From Fabrea salina (lineage: Eukaryota; Ciliophora; Heterotrichea; Heterotrichida; Fabreidae): a DNA stretch of 64,000 bases. How positions within the stretch are numbered: position 1 is the stretch's first letter; each line of letters begins with the position of its first letter. Made by a program: the position numbers and the translations under genes. The notes beneath the pieces are model-generated. The model did no database searches. It saw nothing but the letters and a program-made list of their open reading frames with translations, and had not been told where the DNA came from. Location of the stretch: NCBI GenBank assembly GCA_022984795.1, contig JALIHJ010000008.1, positions 248,001 to 312,000 on the forward strand, written 5' to 3'. This document shows positions 27,821 through 36,556 of this stretch, one piece after another.

Positions 27821-28834
27821 ATGTTGGTGTTACGTCGGCCAGTTTTGCGTAGAGCTATCATCAGAGGAGCCCATAGCGACGACGATATTTTGTTTTCAAA
27901 CGACCGAATCGAAAGTAAGCACAAACCCAAGTCAAATTCTCCTTTTCGTGTGGCACTCAGAGCTCTTTATAAGATAAGTTTGTACGGAGCTAGTTGTTTG
28001 TTTGCTTATACTTACTATGTTTACAGAAACAACGAAAAACCCTTAGAAGACTCTTTGGTCTTCCAACCCATGCTCAGTGCTGTGAAAGCCACAGACGACA
28101 AGATCGTGGACATTTATAAAATCTTCGTAGACCCCCCTGTAGACAAACTCCTCCCTGACATGCCTCGCCCTCCCCCTGGATACCCTGTTCCCAAAACTTT
28201 AGTTCTGGACTTAAAAGGCACTATCCTTTCCACTGAGTACGTCTTCGGAAAGGGCTTTGAAGTCATGAAGCGTCCAGGACTGACTGAGTTCCTCAACAAA
28301 ATGTCCCAAATGTACGAAGTAGTCATTTTCAGCGACGAAGACCCCCAATTCACTTACCAACTTTCAGAGAGTCTCGACCCCAAGCACAGGATATTTTCTG
28401 GACGCTTTGGAAGGGAGTGTCTCTGCTACAGAAACGGAGAGTTCATCAAGGACCTTAGTTACTTGAACCGCGACATGAGGAACGTCATTATTATTGAGAA
28501 GAATCCAGCCAAAGTCAAGTACCAACCGGACAACGCTATAATCCTGCCTGAGTACAAAGGAGACACTGAAGACAAAGCACTCCAAGAACTTATTCCTTTC
28601 TTAGAGCACGTTGCAAAAGACCGAGTTTCTGACGTAAGGAAAGAAATCGACAAGTACGGCCACTCTGAAACTGGAAAGAACTACTTGAAAAAACTAGAAC
28701 TAATTCGCAGCCAAATAGTAGCCCGCAACCAAAGAGGCATGTCTGGGTTCTTCAACAAAATGAAAAAGCAAAAAGAAACTGAAGACGTGGAACCCCTCAA
28801 AGAAGGAACTCCTAAACCTCCTGGCTATAAGTAA
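27821..28834 (+). CDS. TIM50: Tim50, mitochondrial import receptor of the TIM23 complex
   Basis: 337 aa. Arg-rich presequence, one TM segment near residues 46-68, and an FCP1/NLI-type HAD domain in the intermembrane space. Motifs: LVLDLKGTILSTEY, with DxDGT changed to DLKGT, VMKRPGLTEFL, YEVVIFSDED, and RDMRNVIIIEKNP. This is the Tim50 order; loss of the second Asp fits a receptor that is not an active phosphatase. The C-terminal tail is charged and ends PPGYK. Confidence 0.87.
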   Translation: MLVLRRPVLRRAIIRGAHSDDDILFSNDRIESKHKPKSNSPFRVALRALYKISLYGASCLFAYTYYVYRNNEKPLEDSLVFQPMLSAVKATDDKIVDIYKIFVDPPVDKLLPDMPRPPPGYPVPKTLVLDLKGTILSTEYVFGKGFEVMKRPGLTEFLNKMSQMYEVVIFSDEDPQFTYQLSESLDPKHRIFSGRFGRECLCYRNGEFIKDLSYLNRDMRNVIIIEKNPAKVKYQPDNAIILPEYKGDTEDKALQELIPFLEHVAKDRVSDVRKEIDKYGHSETGKNYLKKLELIRSQIVARNQRGMSGFFNKMKKQKETEDVEPLKEGTPKPPGYK

Positions 28835-28852
28835 CTCATTGCACTTACTAAG

Positions 28853-29749
28853 TTAATATTCAGTGTCGCTGCCAGCCTGTGTGCTCAAAGAAACTTCACT
28901 CTCAGTTCTCTGTTTGTTACACAGAAACCTGTGGCTCAGCAACTCCTGTGCACTGGCTCTGTTGTAGGGTTGGACTTGCAAACAACACTCCAAAAAGTTT
29001 TGGCACTCAGAAGATATTCCTTTAGGGAACTCAGGAGGAACTTGCACAAGTGCAACTGATTCCACTGCGTCTTTAACAGAGGCCAGTTCTTTAAAAAAAG
29101 GCGGAAAACCAGAAAGCATCTCAATAACTGTGCACCCTAAAGACCAAATGTCAGAACTCGAACTGTACAACTGACTCGCTGCAACTTCAGGTGCCATCCA
29201 ATAAGGCGTTCCTACTAAACTTTTATTTACAGTTTCTGTTCCGTGCTTGCAGCTATCTAGGTCTCCTAACTTCAAAGTGCCGTTTTTCTCTAGAAGAAGG
29301 TTAGAGCACTTAATGTCTCTGTGAACTATTTTGTGACTGTGCAGAAAAGCTATTGCTTGGGTTAGTTGTGAAGTGTACTTTTTCACAACAGCTTCTTGCA
29401 ACTTGCCAAAGCTGTCTATGAGTTTGCGGACAGAGCCGCATGAGGCGTACTCTGAGATTATGTATATTCTGTTCATTTGGTGGTCAACTTCAATAGCTAG
29501 GTACTTTTGAATGTACTTGTGTTTGAGCTTCTTTATAAACTCTATCTTCCTTTTGAGTTTAAAAAGGTCAACCGAGCCATTCTTTAAAGGACTCCTCACA
29601 GAAATTTCTTTTACAGCGTGGAGTTCGCCTGTGTCCAGGTTTAAACACTCATAAACATTTCCGTAAGCACCGCCTCCTATAACTACTCCTTTTTTCCACC
29701 TTAGCAAGCACTCATCTCCCTTGGAGTCAGACTGCTTCTCCGAAATCAT
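28853..29749 (-). CDS. STE11/MAP3K-like Ser/Thr protein kinase with DLD in place of DFG
   Basis: 298 aa, almost all kinase domain. Glycine loop IGGGAYGNVY, VAIK-type Lys in HAVKEI, HRDIKCSN catalytic loop, and GTPYWMAPEV with SDIWSLGC as in MAP3K/STE kinases. The Mg-binding DFG is replaced by DLD (LGDLDSCKHG); the Asp is kept, the Gly is lost. The C-terminal 20 residues are Ser-rich. It is probably active but with an altered activation-loop hinge; a pseudokinase is less likely since Lys, HRD and Asp remain. Confidence 0.85.
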   Translation of the reverse strand: MISEKQSDSKGDECLLRWKKGVVIGGGAYGNVYECLNLDTGELHAVKEISVRSPLKNGSVDLFKLKRKIEFIKKLKHKYIQKYLAIEVDHQMNRIYIISEYASCGSVRKLIDSFGKLQEAVVKKYTSQLTQAIAFLHSHKIVHRDIKCSNLLLEKNGTLKLGDLDSCKHGTETVNKSLVGTPYWMAPEVAASQLYSSSSDIWSLGCTVIEMLSGFPPFFKELASVKDAVESVALVQVPPEFPKGISSECQNFLECCLQVQPYNRASAQELLSHRFLCNKQRTESEVSLSTQAGSDTEY

Positions 29750-29863
29750 GGAAATTGTGTATATTCAGACTAATCTTTTAGTTTATTTACAAACATGAAT
29801 GAACAGAATCCAGTTTGTAGTACTAAAAATTTTTTTCTGATAAAACTATTAAATAAGCCATTC

Positions 29864-30817
29864 TTAGTTATTGGAGTACCTCACAAACACAGTCCTTTTA
29901 ATCAAGCGCCTGCAGATAGGACATTCCTTAACGTTTTCCTTGCAAGAACTACAAACTACAATATGAAGGCATGGCTCTAAAATCACATTTCTGATGTTGG
30001 TCAAACAAATGCAGCACTCAAAGCCCTCAGGAACCTCAAAGTCTTCCTGGGCCATCAAAACCATGTTTCTTTTCTTTCTGTTCCTCCTAGAAGCCAAGCT
30101 CTTCATAAGTATCCACCCGAACATTCCACAAAAGACCAAATTCAAAAAGAGATTGCGTTTCAATCCCTCCAGCAGAAATTCTTTGGACTGAGTTATGTTG
30201 TCTGCAACTATGCCCAAATTACCATCGACTTCTTTTAGTTTCCCTATTGCGCACAAAGCTGAATCCACAGGAATTACTTGTTCAAAGGTGCTTATTGAAA
30301 TTCCGGAACCCAAGAAAATCCTTATAAAGGCGCTTGCAAAAATTGAGAGCAGTGACTCTACTATCTTTATCAAAGAAGGCTTTACTGACCTCCGACATTT
30401 GTAAACTAATTGAGAATTCACTTGTGTTTTGTTCTTTAAATGAACTTCCATTGCTAGGTTTTCGTCTCCCAGTCTAAACTTGGGGCTTTCAATTTTATTT
30501 GTAATTCCAGGTGCTAGGGCAACAGGCGAGAACTCTAAGTTTATAACTCTAGAGTAAACCACTTTTCCTACAGCTTCTTTGTTGTAACTAGGCTAAGTGT
30601 GAATTACTTCAAATGAGTTTTCTGCTTGTGCAAACCCTGTTAAGGCTATTCTAGATTCTTTGTACTCAAGAAAGTTGTTGAAAGCTTCCGAAACAGATAT
30701 TTCTTTAACACCCTTCAAGTTAAGGTAATCAGTTAAGCTAAAAAAACTCCCCAAACCTGTAGCTAGGACTCCAAAACCTCCTACGCATATTCCAAGAAAC
30801 TCACCACCGTAATCCAT
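29864..30817 (-). CDS. MUL1: MUL1/MAPL-like mitochondrial RING E3 ligase
   Basis: Two exons (30817-30608 and 30592-29864) give 312 aa. N-terminal hydrophobic segment, a GIDE/BAM-like beta region, a second TM (about residues 205-225), a basic stretch (RRNRKKR), then a C-terminal RING: CCICLTNIRNVILEPC with H-x-x-CSSC and CPICRR. This is the MUL1/MULAN plan for an outer-membrane ubiquitin/SUMO ligase controlling mitochondrial dynamics. Human MUL1 is 352 aa. The minus-strand ATG directly follows the TAA of the upstream gene with no spacer. Confidence 0.85.
30593..30607 (-). other. 15-nt spliceosomal intron (MUL1)
   Basis: On the minus strand GTAATTCACACTTAG, phase 0, ending in the in-frame TAG that separates two open halves of MUL1. 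A at position 10. Confidence 0.92.
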
Positions 30818-31513
30818 TTAATCTATTTTAGGAAAGCTAGGAATGGTGTCTTGCAAGTTGTGCTCTATTTCCATTTCGTCTAGGCCAAGAACAAGCCCTC
30901 GGGGCACCTCTGTATCTGGCAAGTTTAAAATAGCTTCATTAAAAGCTTTGGCAAGTTTTCCTTGGTGGGCTTTAAGGGCCATTCGGATTTTCACAGCCAT
31001 ACTTACAATTTCTTCCTTGGACATGTTGTTGTCTACTCCAATAGTTTGTGCCAGAAGCTCAGGAGAGTTAAGTCGGGTTGCAAGGTCGTAGTGGAGTTGC
31101 TGTCCTTGGTACTGGAGTGCAACTAACTGTTCCCCTGGCAACCCCTGTGTGCAATGTTTAGTTCCCATGACTTCCCTGAAAACCTGGACCTGCTCTCTTA
31201 TGCTGGCAGCTAGTTTTCCAGCAATTTCTAAAAGTTGGGATTTGGGCTGCTTAACTCCTAAGTCTTCTAGTAGTTTTATACAAAAGTTGTACTCTGCAGT
31301 CATGTCTGAGTTCTGGGCACTCCAAAGCAAAAACTCAGGGTTGCCCATAATGTTGAGTTTCACAGGAGCTAAGTCGTCCCCTGGAAAGTAAGGCATAGAC
31401 CCCTCTGCTTGTGGTTGGACCTCTACTTTTTGGGTCAGTTGGGCCCTGGGCTGGGAAACTTTAGGCGGGTCCTGGAGTTCTTGTTGAGTGAGTTCTTTTA
31501 AAGAAAGACTCAT
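30818..31513 (-). CDS. hypothetical protein
   Basis: 231 aa. Gln/Pro-rich first 45 residues, then an apparently folded, mainly helical region (residues 60-200) with no motif I recognise. The composition (Gln-rich, moderately acidic end) would suit a nuclear or mediator-like protein, but that is a guess. Its TAA abuts the MUL1 ATG on the same strand, giving zero intergenic bases. Confidence 0.65.
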   Translation of the reverse strand: MSLSLKELTQQELQDPPKVSQPRAQLTQKVEVQPQAEGSMPYFPGDDLAPVKLNIMGNPEFLLWSAQNSDMTAEYNFCIKLLEDLGVKQPKSQLLEIAGKLAASIREQVQVFREVMGTKHCTQGLPGEQLVALQYQGQQLHYDLATRLNSPELLAQTIGVDNNMSKEEIVSMAVKIRMALKAHQGKLAKAFNEAILNLPDTEVPRGLVLGLDEMEIEHNLQDTIPSFPKID

Positions 31514-31527
31514 AGTAAATTATTAAT

Positions 31528-33015
31528 TTATACCGGGGGAATAAGGTTCCCAGAATTAAGAACTTCGCCATTCATATTGTTGAGGCCAACTACATGAGTA
31601 TCTACATACGGAAGCGTAGGAGGCACAAAGTTGGGGTTGACAGCTTTGGCTTTAGCCGTGAGTGCGTCCCACTTAGCTTCTGCAGAGGCCCTTTGAGGCA
31701 AGTGGTGCATAGCTTTGAGGGAGTTGTTGCGTGCAGCTTCTCTAGAGCCGGTTTGGAGAGCTCTGTCAAAGGCCACGGGGTCGATTTCCTTCAAAATGAC
31801 TTTTAAGGCGTTGAGTGACTCCTGCAGGATTTTGTGCCAATGAGTTTCAGCTAGCTCCACTATAACAGGGACGACCATAGGGAAGGTGCTTTGCTTGTAA
31901 GTTCTTAAGATTCCTAAAAAGTAGTCGTTTTCGAAAAAGCACATTGCGCGGTCAGCCACTTGCAACTGGGGTCCAGAAATGCACCTGACTAGTCTTTTGA
32001 AAAGTTTAGGAATAAGAGGTTCTAGCTTGGCGTTTTCACAGATTTCCAGGACTTCTTGGAGTTCAGCCAAAAAAAGTATTTCTTTAGGAGAGTTTCCAAA
32101 AGGCCAGTAACGCAGCAAGCCCTCCACTAAGTGAATAGCTAAAGAATGGTCTTTGCTCAGAAACAGCATAGAGCACCTAAGTAACTGTTCGTGGAACAAA
32201 TGAGAAGTTTGGACCTTGTGCAGAGGAATAATGATAGTTTTGAAGAAGATCACGTGTTCTTCGCGCAAAGGCACTGCAAAGCCCGATATAATAGCAGCTA
32301 AGATGTCGAGCAGTTCAGAAGCCCCGTTGAACCTCTGTGTTTCGTGAATCATAGTTAAGAAACAGTCGTTAATGGCTTTGCGGATCATGCGTCTTCTAGG
32401 AACTAACTTAGCGTAGAGTCTGTGCAGAATGTTTTTGAGGTAGTCTCTTTCTCTAGGTTCTTCGCTGTCAAACAGCTGCAGGAACTCTTGCACGAAGTAA
32501 GGTGTTATAAATACCTTTAAACTCTTCACGTCTGTGGCTTCACTTATGATGAGCTCAAAGAAAAACTCGTACACACCTTGCAAGTGCGGCCAGGCAGGGT
32601 CAATGATCACTTCTTCTTCGTCCACACCAGCTTCTCCAGGACCTAGTTTATCCCCGGCCTTTTTATCCATAGGCAAGGGGCGGAACACGTTTTTTTGGAT
32701 CATTTCCATGACAGGTTCCAGGTGGGGAATCACGTACTGGGCAACGTTTTTGGTGTCTGATAAGAACTCTTTGAGCTCCTGCAAAGCTGTGATTCTTTCG
32801 GACTTAGCCTTGACGTCCTTGGTTTCGTCAGAGTAATCGTAAGTAACTGAACAAAGTTGAATTCTTTTCAAAAACATTTCCTTGACGTCTTTGTTGTTGG
32901 GTTTGGAGTCCTGGCCTGACTTACCCCGAATAGGAGCTCCGCTAGTTTTGCCGGCCTTGCCTACTTTGCCGCGTCCAGGGTTTCCTGATCCTCTATGTCC
33001 ACTTACACCAGACAT
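31528..33015 (-). CDS. PPP2R5: PP2A regulatory subunit B56 (B')
   Basis: 495 aa from ATG 33015; the open frame extends upstream without an ATG. A Gly/Lys/Arg-rich head of about 50 residues, then the HEAT-like B56 fold: LQELKEFLSDTK, WPHLQGVYEFFFELI, RERDYLKNILHRLYAKLVPRR, ELLDILAAIISGFAVPLREEH and QLQVADRAMCFFEND. These are invariant blocks of B56, which directs PP2A to substrates bearing LxxIxE motifs. Strong identification. Confidence 0.95.
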   Translation of the reverse strand: MSGVSGHRGSGNPGRGKVGKAGKTSGAPIRGKSGQDSKPNNKDVKEMFLKRIQLCSVTYDYSDETKDVKAKSERITALQELKEFLSDTKNVAQYVIPHLEPVMEMIQKNVFRPLPMDKKAGDKLGPGEAGVDEEEVIIDPAWPHLQGVYEFFFELIISEATDVKSLKVFITPYFVQEFLQLFDSEEPRERDYLKNILHRLYAKLVPRRRMIRKAINDCFLTMIHETQRFNGASELLDILAAIISGFAVPLREEHVIFFKTIIIPLHKVQTSHLFHEQLLRCSMLFLSKDHSLAIHLVEGLLRYWPFGNSPKEILFLAELQEVLEICENAKLEPLIPKLFKRLVRCISGPQLQVADRAMCFFENDYFLGILRTYKQSTFPMVVPVIVELAETHWHKILQESLNALKVILKEIDPVAFDRALQTGSREAARNNSLKAMHHLPQRASAEAKWDALTAKAKAVNPNFVPPTLPYVDTHVVGLNNMNGEVLNSGNLIPPV

Positions 33016-33078
33016 TTTATATTGGGTACGACTTTTCAAAGACTACCATTTAGAAGAAGCACTAGTAAAAATTAGGAA

Positions 33079-33513
33079 ATGGAGTCTAATGGTAATTACT
33101 ACTCAGTCCCCCGTAACTTCCGACTATTGGAAGAACTGGAAAAAGGAGAACACGGACTAGGAGACCCCAACGTTAGCTATGGCTTAGAAAGAGGAGACGA
33201 CATCACTCTCTCTGACTGGAACGGAATGATCCAGGGGCCTCCTGGAGGAAGTCACGAAGACAGGCTCTACTCCCTCCACATCCACTGCGGAGAAAACTAC
33301 CCCAGGGAACCTCCTCAGGTGCGCTTCATCACCAAAATAAACATGGACTGCGTAAACCAAGGCAGTGGCCAAATAGAACCTAGGAAATTCAGAATTCTTT
33401 CTAACTGGAACCAATCCTACACCATGGAAACCATCCTTGTAGAACTCAGAAAGGAAATGAACTCCTCTGCAAATAAAAAGTTACGCCAGCCCTCTGAAGG
33501 TGAGACTTTTTAA
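33079..33513 (+). CDS. UBE2V: ubiquitin E2 variant (UEV, Mms2/UBE2V-like)
   Basis: 144 aa. VPRNFRLLEELEKGE at the N-terminus, then LSDWNGMIQGPPG, YSLHIHCGENYPREPPQVRF and NQSYTMETILVELRKEM are UBE2V hallmarks. The E2 active-site Cys is absent, as expected for a UEV. With Ubc13 it would build K63-linked ubiquitin chains in DNA damage tolerance and signalling. Confidence 0.94.
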   Translation: MESNGNYYSVPRNFRLLEELEKGEHGLGDPNVSYGLERGDDITLSDWNGMIQGPPGGSHEDRLYSLHIHCGENYPREPPQVRFITKINMDCVNQGSGQIEPRKFRILSNWNQSYTMETILVELRKEMNSSANKKLRQPSEGETF

Positions 33514-33529
33514 TAACTATCTGAATTCC

Positions 33530-34668
33530 TTAGTACTTAAGTTTCACATCGTAGTTTTCTTCAATAGTCTCTTCAACGTCTTCCATCTGCACTAAGTCAG
33601 GCCTCACATACTGTGACCCTACTCGGTTTGCAGCTTCTAGCTCAAGAGGGTACTTAGCCTGGCCTACTACAGTTAGTTCGGTAAAGTCTTCTTGGGTTAA
33701 AGTTCTCCAGTGGTCTGTGTCTTCTTGGATTCTTTCCCTGAAGTAAGGAAAGTGCTTGAAAGTTTTGCCCTGGAACTTAACTTCCCCGGGTTTCCTGATT
33801 ATTTCTTTCTCGGAACCTGAACGTGCTGTGATGCGTGTGAAAAGAGCGTAGAACTTGTTCCCCATTTGGATGTAGGTGTCAGAGCAGTTTTCTTCGTTGC
33901 GCAAAGTCATGTACCAGGCCCGGTCCCCCATGCGTTCTTTACTGGAGAGTTTTCTGTCCAAGAAGTCGCACTCTTCAATCTTTTCTCTGTACTCACTAGC
34001 TCGGTTAGCTACAAGTTGGGACTCGTCTTTCCTGGCCTTAGAAGAAAGGTTCTTTTCGATCTTTTTCCAGTGACAAATAGTTCTTTGGAAGTTTTCTAGG
34101 ATTCTAGTTTGCCTGGCGTAGTTGATTTGTTCGCCCAGAGTCATGTTGTTGAGTTTTTCGGTTTCTCTTTGCTTTTCAAGTGCTTTGCCTTCTTCTATGC
34201 TTTTGATCTTTTCTTGGAACTTTTCTTTAGGGTCGATTTTGGGACTCAACATTCTGATTAGACTTTTCTGGACTAGGGTGGTTTTTTCAGGGAGTTGGGA
34301 CTGGGCCAAACTAGTAGTGGAACTTTTTTTCTCAAACAAGGACCTGGGTCCTACGAAAGAAGTGGGTTTTAGGTTTCCGTTATCATCTAGCTCAGGTCTG
34401 GTGAAAAGGTCAGAGAGGTACTCCCCTGTTTGGGGATCTTTTTCTTTGAGGAAGTTAGTTACGTCTCCTTCTTTTTCGAGCACAAAGTCTTCTTGGATTG
34501 AGCTTGAGTTTAAGGTTTCACTGTCACTTAGTTTCTTTGCTACTCTCAAAACTTTTTTCTCTTAGTAGGCGAAAGGCTGGGTTGGGGTTCTTTTTTGAGA
34601 GCTAGTTCTTGAGTAGTGCTGCGTTTTTTAATTCTGACTATTTTAGAAGACTTGTTTTCTTCTTCCAT
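33530..34668 (-). CDS. hypothetical protein; frame changes at A AAA AAG
   Basis: From ATG 34668 the first frame runs 40 codons (Lys/Glu-rich) to a TGA at 34548-34546. The main frame, open from just upstream to TAA 33530, has no ATG in its first ~100 codons, so it needs the upstream start. The two frames meet at a perfect -1 slippery heptamer, A AAA AAG (34558-34552 on the minus strand). One extra A in the six-A run would also join them, so a base-calling error is possible. Together they give about 379 aa, charged and helical, with Trp/Tyr-rich C-terminal half. No family recognised. Confidence 0.6.
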
Positions 34669-34680
34669 AGTTAATTACAC

Positions 34681-35841
34681 ATGGACCTTTTAACTGGCAG
34701 ACCTTTTGAAATCAAGCAAAGTGCTTACTCAGACAAAAGAACCAAACTCAAAGAGGCTTTGTCCAAGCCCATAGACCAGAGAACTGAAGCTGAAATATAT
34801 GAAGTCACTAAGATCCTAAAAGACAACCAGTTCCTTGCTAAATTCTCTGCAACTTCTCAGTTGTTTGAGTTAGTCAGACACATGGAGTTGGAAAAGTACC
34901 AACCCATGGATCTAGTATTTGACCAAGGAGACCCCGGAGACTCCTTTTACATAATTCACTCAGGAAGAGTAGCTATATACAAACAACAGCAAACAGAATT
35001 TATCAAGGTTAGAGAACTCATTAACGGCCAGAGCTTTGGGGAACTAGCCCTTCTTCACGGAGAAACCAGAAAAGCTAAGGTAGTTGCTGTGGACAAAACT
35101 TATTTGATAGTGCTCAAAAAAGAACCCTTTGACAGAATTGTCAAGCAGTCCGAAGCTGAGCAAATCCAAAAAGTCCACAGCTTCATGAAGTCAATTCCTG
35201 CTTTAAAAAAGGTGCCTAGGCCAGTGCTGCAGAGGTTTTCTCAGATAATTTTTTTCAAAAAGTTTAAAGCAGGGTCTTTTATAATCAAGCAAGGCCAGTC
35301 GCCACCAGGAATCTACGCAATTTTTTCAGGAAACGCCAAACTGATTAGAAAGTTCCCTATGCAACTAGTAAGTTCCTTGCGCAAGAAAGTTAAGTCGCCC
35401 AGAAAAGTCAAGTCAAAAATAGTTATAGACGACCTCAGCAGAGGAGACTTGCTTTGCGACTACGAATACTTCAACAAAGAGCCCATGCAATACTCAGTGC
35501 TGTGCAACATTCCTGTGACTTGTTTGTTCTACGACAAAGAAGCTTTGCTAGAAGCCGACCCACTGATTACTCAAGAAATCAAAAAAGTTTCCAAACCCTA
35601 CCCCTCTGACTCTGAACTCCAGAAAATATACATCGATACCTACAACTGGACTAAGTACAAACAAAACATACTCAGAAGTATTTCAGTTGAAAGGGAAATG
35701 AAAAAGTAATTTTTACTCAGGGGCTTTTTGCACTCTTTAAGGAAACCACAACTTAAGTTCGTGAAGGAACTGACCTTCAGAAAACACAGAACTGAAAAGT
35801 CAACTCCCCTCCCTAAAATAAATAACTCAAGCATTATGTAG
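34681..35841 (+). CDS. protein with two cyclic-nucleotide-binding domains (PKA-R-like)
   Basis: Exons 34681-35705 and 35721-35841 give 381 aa. The first CNB domain (residues ~60-175) keeps the phosphate-binding cassette FGELALLHGETRKA with the key Glu and Arg. The second (residues ~180-320) is diverged and interrupted by a Lys/Arg-rich insertion, with no clean cassette. No dimerisation domain or inhibitor sequence (RRxS/A) is visible, so a true PKA regulatory subunit is doubtful; CNB-only proteins are common in ciliates. The last 40 residues, encoded by exon 2, are basic. Confidence 0.8.
35706..35720 (+). other. 15-nt spliceosomal intron (CNB protein)
   Basis: GTAATTTTTACTCAG, phase 2. Its TAA would end the protein 40 residues early. 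A at position 10; differs from the Sec10 intron at only two positions. Confidence 0.85.
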
Positions 35842-35851
35842 TATAATCAAA

Positions 35852-36556
35852 ATGCTTAACCCACTCAAAAGGTTTTTTAAGTCCGAAAAGTACGACCCCA
35901 AGCAACTAGCTACTTTGTCTCAGAAACTCTTGATGGTGGACTCACAAGACTGCTTTTTAGACTACATTGACAAGCACACTGCACACAAACTAGACTACAT
36001 TAACTCAACAGAAGCTTACCCTCACAGAGCTTTTTCTCTGTTTGTGTTTAACTCTGAAAACAAACTCCTTATGCAGCAACGAAGTCATAAAAAACTAACT
36101 TTTCCTCTGCACTGGTCAAACACTTGTTGTGGACACCCTTTAAAGGGCCAGAATTCAGAAGAGGTCAAGCAAGAAGCTTTGGACAGAGCTTTGCAAGAAC
36201 TAGGTGTTAAGTTCGACACTTCCTGTATTACTTTTCTAGGAAAGATCCTCTACAAAGCCCCTGCTGACGACTACTGGGGCGAGTTCGAAGTAGATTACTT
36301 GTACTTTGTTAGGGATAACCGCTTTAAGTACATCTCGCAACTCCCAATCAACTCCGAAGAATGCGAATCCGCGGAGTGGTTACAAAGAGACAAACTCCAA
36401 GACTACGTGAAAAGCCATGACAAACTAGTCACCCCTTGGTTTTATCAGTTGGTTGCTCAAACTGACTTTGGAGAGTGGTGGGACAAGTTTGCTCAAGGAA
36501 CTTTAGAACCAGCTAGTGAGAACTGCGAAGTAATGAGTTTAATTAAAGACTCTTAA
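35852..36556 (+). CDS. IDI1: isopentenyl-diphosphate delta-isomerase, type I
   Basis: 234 aa Nudix-fold enzyme interconverting IPP and DMAPP. Seen: AFSLFVFN, LLMQQRSHKKLTFP, the catalytic Cys block WSNTCCGHPL, and WGEFEVDYLYF, in which the usual WGEHE(I/V)DY has Phe for His. The metal and active-site Glu of that motif is kept. A short N-terminus with FFKSEK could be a weak organelle signal. The stop TAA overlaps the converging stop in a shared TTAA. Confidence 0.93.
   Translation: MLNPLKRFFKSEKYDPKQLATLSQKLLMVDSQDCFLDYIDKHTAHKLDYINSTEAYPHRAFSLFVFNSENKLLMQQRSHKKLTFPLHWSNTCCGHPLKGQNSEEVKQEALDRALQELGVKFDTSCITFLGKILYKAPADDYWGEFEVDYLYFVRDNRFKYISQLPINSEECESAEWLQRDKLQDYVKSHDKLVTPWFYQLVAQTDFGEWWDKFAQGTLEPASENCEVMSLIKDS

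Noticed and set aside
29864-30817. MUL1 as a broken gene with an in-frame TAG
   Set aside because: The TAG is the last codon of a 15-nt segment with full intron signature; splicing gives a complete protein.
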